Source: JACVRM01 sp046262315
GTDB taxonomy: Bacteria; Actinomycetota; Thermoleophilia; Gaiellales; Gaiellaceae
Length of the DNA: 16,189 nt
Direction of reading: 5' to 3'
NCBI GenBank assembly: GCA_046262315.1
Contig: JBHEMZ010000007.1
Coordinates: forward strand, 1 to 16,189
The position numbers and the translations under genes are program-made. Shown piece by piece: positions 13,718 through 16,189 of the stretch. Positions within the stretch are counted from its first letter, which is position 1, and each line of letters starts with the position of its first letter. The notes below the pieces were generated by a model. That model was not told the origin of the DNA and did not search any database. It saw nothing but the letters and a program-made list of their open reading frames with translations.

Positions 13718-15540
13718 GAGTTGTCTCGCCGACTGCGGCGGCAATCGGCGAGGCCGTCCGTGACGCTCGCGCTGCCTGGGGGCCTGCTCAAACCCTGCTC
13801 TTCGCCGCGGCAGTCGGGGGGGTTCTCGTCCCGTTCGCGGTGGACGATCCGCTGACCGTGAGCGCGTTCGCAGGAACTTTGTACCTGGCCGTCGCTGCAG
13901 TCGGGCTGGCGGTGCCGGTTGGCCTCGGCGGCATGCCGGTGCTCTCCCAGGGCGCGTTCTTCGGCGTCGGGGCCGTCGCGGCCGCCCTCCTGCGCGTGCA
14001 CGGCGACTGGCCTCCACTCGCAGCCGCCCTGATCGGATCCGTCGCGGCGGCGTTGGTGGCGCTCCTCATCGGAGCGGGCCTCGGTCGCCTTCGCGCCGCG
14101 TTCATCGCCGTGGGGACGTGGATCGCGGCGTGGCTCATCGCGCGAGCGTTCGTGGAGTTCCCGGACCTGGCGGGCGGAGCCGAGGGGCTCGTCGTGACGC
14201 GCGGCGACCTCGCGGGCATCGCGCTGACCCCGACGGCGCACTACGAGCTGGCGCTGGCCCTCGTCGTGCTCGCCGCGCTCGCATTTAGCGCGCTCGCTCG
14301 CGGAGCCCCCGGCGAGGCGCTCGCCGCGTTGCGGGAGCGCCCGGCGGCCGCCTCGACTCTGGGCGTGCCGGCGCTGCGCCTTCGCGCCGCCGCGTTCGGC
14401 ATCGCGGGCGCTCTGGCCGGACTTGCGGGCGGCTTCGCCGTTCAGCTCGAAGGGATTGCCGACCCGGCTGCCTACGCACCCTTCCTCTCCTTCACGCTGT
14501 TCGTTGCGGTCGTGCTCGGCGGCGCCCGCACAGCATCCGGCGCCGTTGCCGGGACCCTTGCCGTCTCGCTGATCTTCTGGAGCGCCGATCGCATCGCCGA
14601 CTACGCCGACATCGCCACGGGGCGTCTCGACGCGCTCTTCGGCGCGGTCCTGCTGCTGGCGGTGCTGGCGATCGAGAGCGAGAGCATGCTGCCCGACGTG
14701 TACGGCCGCCTGCGCCGCGCCCGACCGCCGGAGGCGCTGTCGCCAGCGGGAGAGACACCGGAGCCTGTCAGGCCGGCGACCCTGCGCGCGGTGGGGCTGC
14801 ACAAGCAGTTCGGCGGGGATGTTGCGGTCGAGGCGCTCGACCTCGAGCTGTCGGGCGGCGGCGTCACCGCGCTCGTAGGCCCGAATGGCTCCGGGAAGAC
14901 GACCGCACTACGGCTCCTCGCCGGCACGCTCCCTCCCGACGCGGGCCGGATCACGCTCGACGCAATGGTTCTACCGGCGGGCGGCCAGCGTGAGAGAGCG
15001 GTGCGGGGAATCGTCCGGACGCTCCAGGCGACGGCCGTCTTCGGAGACCGGACGGTGCTAGAGAACGTCCTTGTCGGAGCCGGCCTGCGCGGCCGGCATG
15101 GCGGCGTCCTGCGCACGCTCTCTGCCACGCCGAAGGCGCGGCGGGAAACGGACGAGCGGCGGGCAAGGGCGCTCGCGGCGCTGGCGGAGGTCGGCCTCGA
15201 CGGCGCCGCGGGCCGGCGCGTCTCGGAGCTCAGCGGAGCCGAGCAGCGGCTGGTCATGCTCGCCGCCGCGCTCGCGACTCGGCCGCGCGTGCTGCTGATT
15301 GACGAGCCGTCCGCCGGTGCCTCCCCGGCGGACGTGCAGCGGGTCGCTGGGGTGCTCCGCAGCCTCGCGACCCGCGGTCTGGCCGTGCTCGTGGTCGAGC
15401 ACAACCTGCGGCTCGTGCGGCGCGTCGCGGACCGCGTCATCGTCCTCGACGCGGGTCGCGCGATCGCCTCGGGCACTCCCGATGAGGTAGCCGCCGATCC
15501 AGCCGTCCGGCTCGCCTACCTGGGCCGGCGCGGACTCTGA
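13714..15540 (+). CDS. Fused LivM permease and LivG ATPase
   Basis: A 608-residue two-domain importer subunit. Residues 1 to about 330 are the LivM-type permease, with several membrane helices, LSQGAFFGVGAVAAALL and a LivM-like coupling region (ALRERPAAASTLGVPALRLR). After a linker (about 330-356) comes a LivG-type ATPase: Walker A GPNGSGKTT (389-397), Q-loop in RTLQ, signature LSGAEQR (506-512, usually LSGGQ), Walker B LLIDEP (D530, E531) and switch His in VVEHN (H563). The ATPase ends GTPDEVAADPAVRLAYLGRR, typical of LivG. The GTG start has GGAGGA 6 bp upstream and overlaps livH. LivM-LivG fusions occur in Actinobacteria. A separate LivF ATPase and a substrate-binding protein are not in the window; five bases after the stop an IS66 end begins. 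Confidence 0.92.
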   Translation: MRVVSPTAAAIGEAVRDARAAWGPAQTLLFAAAVGGVLVPFAVDDPLTVSAFAGTLYLAVAAVGLAVPVGLGGMPVLSQGAFFGVGAVAAALLRVHGDWPPLAAALIGSVAAALVALLIGAGLGRLRAAFIAVGTWIAAWLIARAFVEFPDLAGGAEGLVVTRGDLAGIALTPTAHYELALALVVLAALAFSALARGAPGEALAALRERPAAASTLGVPALRLRAAAFGIAGALAGLAGGFAVQLEGIADPAAYAPFLSFTLFVAVVLGGARTASGAVAGTLAVSLIFWSADRIADYADIATGRLDALFGAVLLLAVLAIESESMLPDVYGRLRRARPPEALSPAGETPEPVRPATLRAVGLHKQFGGDVAVEALDLELSGGGVTALVGPNGSGKTTALRLLAGTLPPDAGRITLDAMVLPAGGQRERAVRGIVRTLQATAVFGDRTVLENVLVGAGLRGRHGGVLRTLSATPKARRETDERRARALAALAEVGLDGAAGRRVSELSGAEQRLVMLAAALATRPRVLLIDEPSAGASPADVQRVAGVLRSLATRGLAVLVVEHNLRLVRRVADRVIVLDAGRAIASGTPDEVAADPAVRLAYLGRRGL

Positions 15541-15545
15541 TATCA

Positions 15546-16095
15546 GTAAGCGTTCACCCCGGTGAAGGGTCCTCGGTCCCGGCGGCGAACTTTGTGGTGT
15601 GGAGCGGGCTGAGGCGGAGGCGATCCTCGATGGTGATCGTGAGACTGCGTTGGCGTTGCTGCTACGGGTGGACGAGTTGGTCGAGTCGAACCAGCGGCTC
15701 GAGGCTCGCGTGGCCGAGCTGGAGCGGCGGCTGAAGCGCAGTTCGCGGAACTCGTCGCTGCCGCCCTCCCAGGACCCGCCCTCGGCGCCGCCGCGCCCGG
15801 GCGGCAAGCGTTCGGGTCGAGGCGCGGTGGGCAGCCTGGGCACGAGGGCAGGCACCGGCGGCTGCTCCCGCCCGAGCAGGTCGACGAGGTGGTCGAGCAT
15901 TGGCCGAAGCGCTGCCAGTCGTGCGCGCACGTCTTCGGCGAGCAGGAGCGGATCGAGGCGAGAGAGCCGTGGCGCCACCAGATCACGGAGTTGCCGCCGA
16001 TCGCCGTTCGCGTGAGCGAGCATCGGCTGCACGCTGTCTGCTGCTCTCAGCCTCGATCCACCGTTTCTTTGCCGGGTGCCGTCCGTGGTGCCGTG
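15546..16095 (+). mobile_element. Left part of a degenerate IS66-family insertion sequence
   Basis: Begins GTAAGCGTTCACCCCGG (15546-15562), which fits the GTAA-type terminal inverted repeats I recall for IS66-family elements, and contains a compact palindrome TTCACC-CC-GGTGAA (15553-15566). Transposase coding starts 53 bp inside this end, as in one-gene (ISBst12-like) IS66 elements. Homology fades around 16050-16095, where other sequence takes over; the right end and target duplication are not in the window. The insertion is 5 bp after the livM-livG stop codon. The right limit is approximate. Confidence 0.75.
15599..16095 (+). pseudogene. IS66-family transposase, frameshifted N-terminal remnant
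   Basis: From a GTG at 15599 the frame encodes an N-terminal coiled coil (LLRVDELVESNQRLEARVAE, then LERRLKRSSRNSSLPPSQDP), the classical IS66 transposase opening. At about 15820 homology moves to the -1 frame, where GGQPGHEG, LLPPEQVDEVVEHWPKRCQS and the Cys-rich zinc-finger-like part continue to about 16050, followed by a doubtful LPGAVRGAV match to about 16095. One missing base near 15820 explains the shift. Everything after, including the DDE catalytic domain, is absent from the window, so the gene is not functional as read. The frame shift could also be a sequencing error. Confidence 0.8.
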
Positions 16096-16168
16096 CAAAG
16101 TGACCTCCTGAGCAGGCAAGACGGGCTGTGTGCGCAGCCGCGGGTCCTGCGCCCAGGAGGTCATCCAT
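16096..16168 (+). promoter_or_regulatory. Long nested hairpin covering a ribosome binding site
   Basis: TGACCTCCTG (16101-16110) is the exact complement of CAGGAGGTCA (16154-16163). Inside it GCAGG (16112-16116) pairs CCTGC (16146-16150), and GGCTG (16124-16128) pairs CAGCC (16135-16139). The outer right arm includes AGGAGG, 9 bp before the ATG at 16169, so the folded transcript would hide the ribosome binding site. Many insertion sequences use such a fold to block translation from read-through transcripts; whether that applies here is inference. Confidence 0.65.
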
Positions 16169-16189
16169 ATGGTGACGACTCGGGAGAGC
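16169..16189 (+). CDS. Start of an unidentified gene, cut by window edge
   Basis: ATG at 16169 follows AGGAGG (16155-16160) and gives MVTTRES before the window ends. Seven residues are too few to identify it. Its place after an IS66 remnant, and the hairpin over its ribosome binding site, suggest a transposase or another mobile-element gene, but this is a guess. Confidence 0.4.

Noticed and set aside
13168..14802. 544-codon open frame on the minus strand
   Set aside because: Opposite livH and the livM domain, with strongly biased Arg/Ala/Gln composition and no motif.
15553..15566. TTCACC-CC-GGTGAA as the livM-livG terminator
   Set aside because: It lies inside the IS66 terminal repeat and has no T-run, so it is better explained as part of the element end, though it might incidentally slow transcription.
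15058..16164. 368-codon open frame on the minus strand ending across livG and the IS66 remnant
   Set aside because: It spans two unrelated genes on the other strand, so it cannot be a real conserved protein; its start coincides with the hairpin arm at the right edge.

Overview
The window is very GC-rich, with GTG/TTG starts, short ATGA/GTGA overlaps between genes and several promoters abutting the start codon. Together with an adrenodoxin-reductase-type ferredoxin reductase (FprA type) and a bacterial nuoA-to-nuoI order, this suggests a high-GC actinobacterium, perhaps a deep-branching class such as Thermoleophilia or Rubrobacteria. The taxonomic call is inference from style and gene content; no rRNA or other marker is present.

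Layout. (1) Positions 1-8441, minus strand: the front half of a complex I (NADH:quinone oxidoreductase) operon in the order nuoA-B-C-D-E-F-G-H-I. nuoI is cut by the left edge and nuoJ-N would lie beyond it. The whole peripheral arm is encoded (NuoB, C, D, E, F, G, part of I), with cluster ligands for N1a, N1b, N2, N3, N4, N5 and N7 visible, plus membrane subunits NuoA and NuoH. Genes are tightly coupled except at three spacers that carry hairpin repeats (163-400, 3640-3748, 5535-5604). (2) Positions 8581-9549, plus strand: an A-type Fe-S carrier (ErpA/HesB family) divergent from nuoA, then a four-helix membrane protein with two intramembrane histidines. (3) Positions 9555-11033, minus strand: a membrane-anchored multicopper oxidase, tail to tail with the four-helix protein. 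(4) Positions 11114-12511, plus strand: ferredoxin/adrenodoxin-type NADP+ reductase. (5) Positions 12512-12784: a non-coding spacer with tandem REP-like hairpins. (6) Positions 12785-15540, plus strand: a branched-chain amino-acid-type (HAAT/Liv) ABC transporter made of LivH and a LivM-LivG fusion. (7) Positions 15546-16189: a broken IS66-family element whose left end lies 5 bp after the transporter stop codon, followed by a hairpin that would pair with the ribosome binding site of a gene just starting at the right edge.

How the parts fit. Most of the window is respiratory and redox machinery: complex I, a carrier that could supply its many Fe-S clusters, a ferredoxin:NADP+ reductase and a copper oxidase. 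The Liv transporter looks like a separate unit whose downstream partners (livF, substrate-binding protein) may have been displaced by insertion sequences. I found no clearly new multi-gene defence or biosynthetic system. The most interesting signals are small: a duplicated hairpin repeat of about 57 bp inside the nuo operon, tandem REP-like units, a recurring start-abutting -10 motif, and the hairpin over a ribosome binding site at the right edge.
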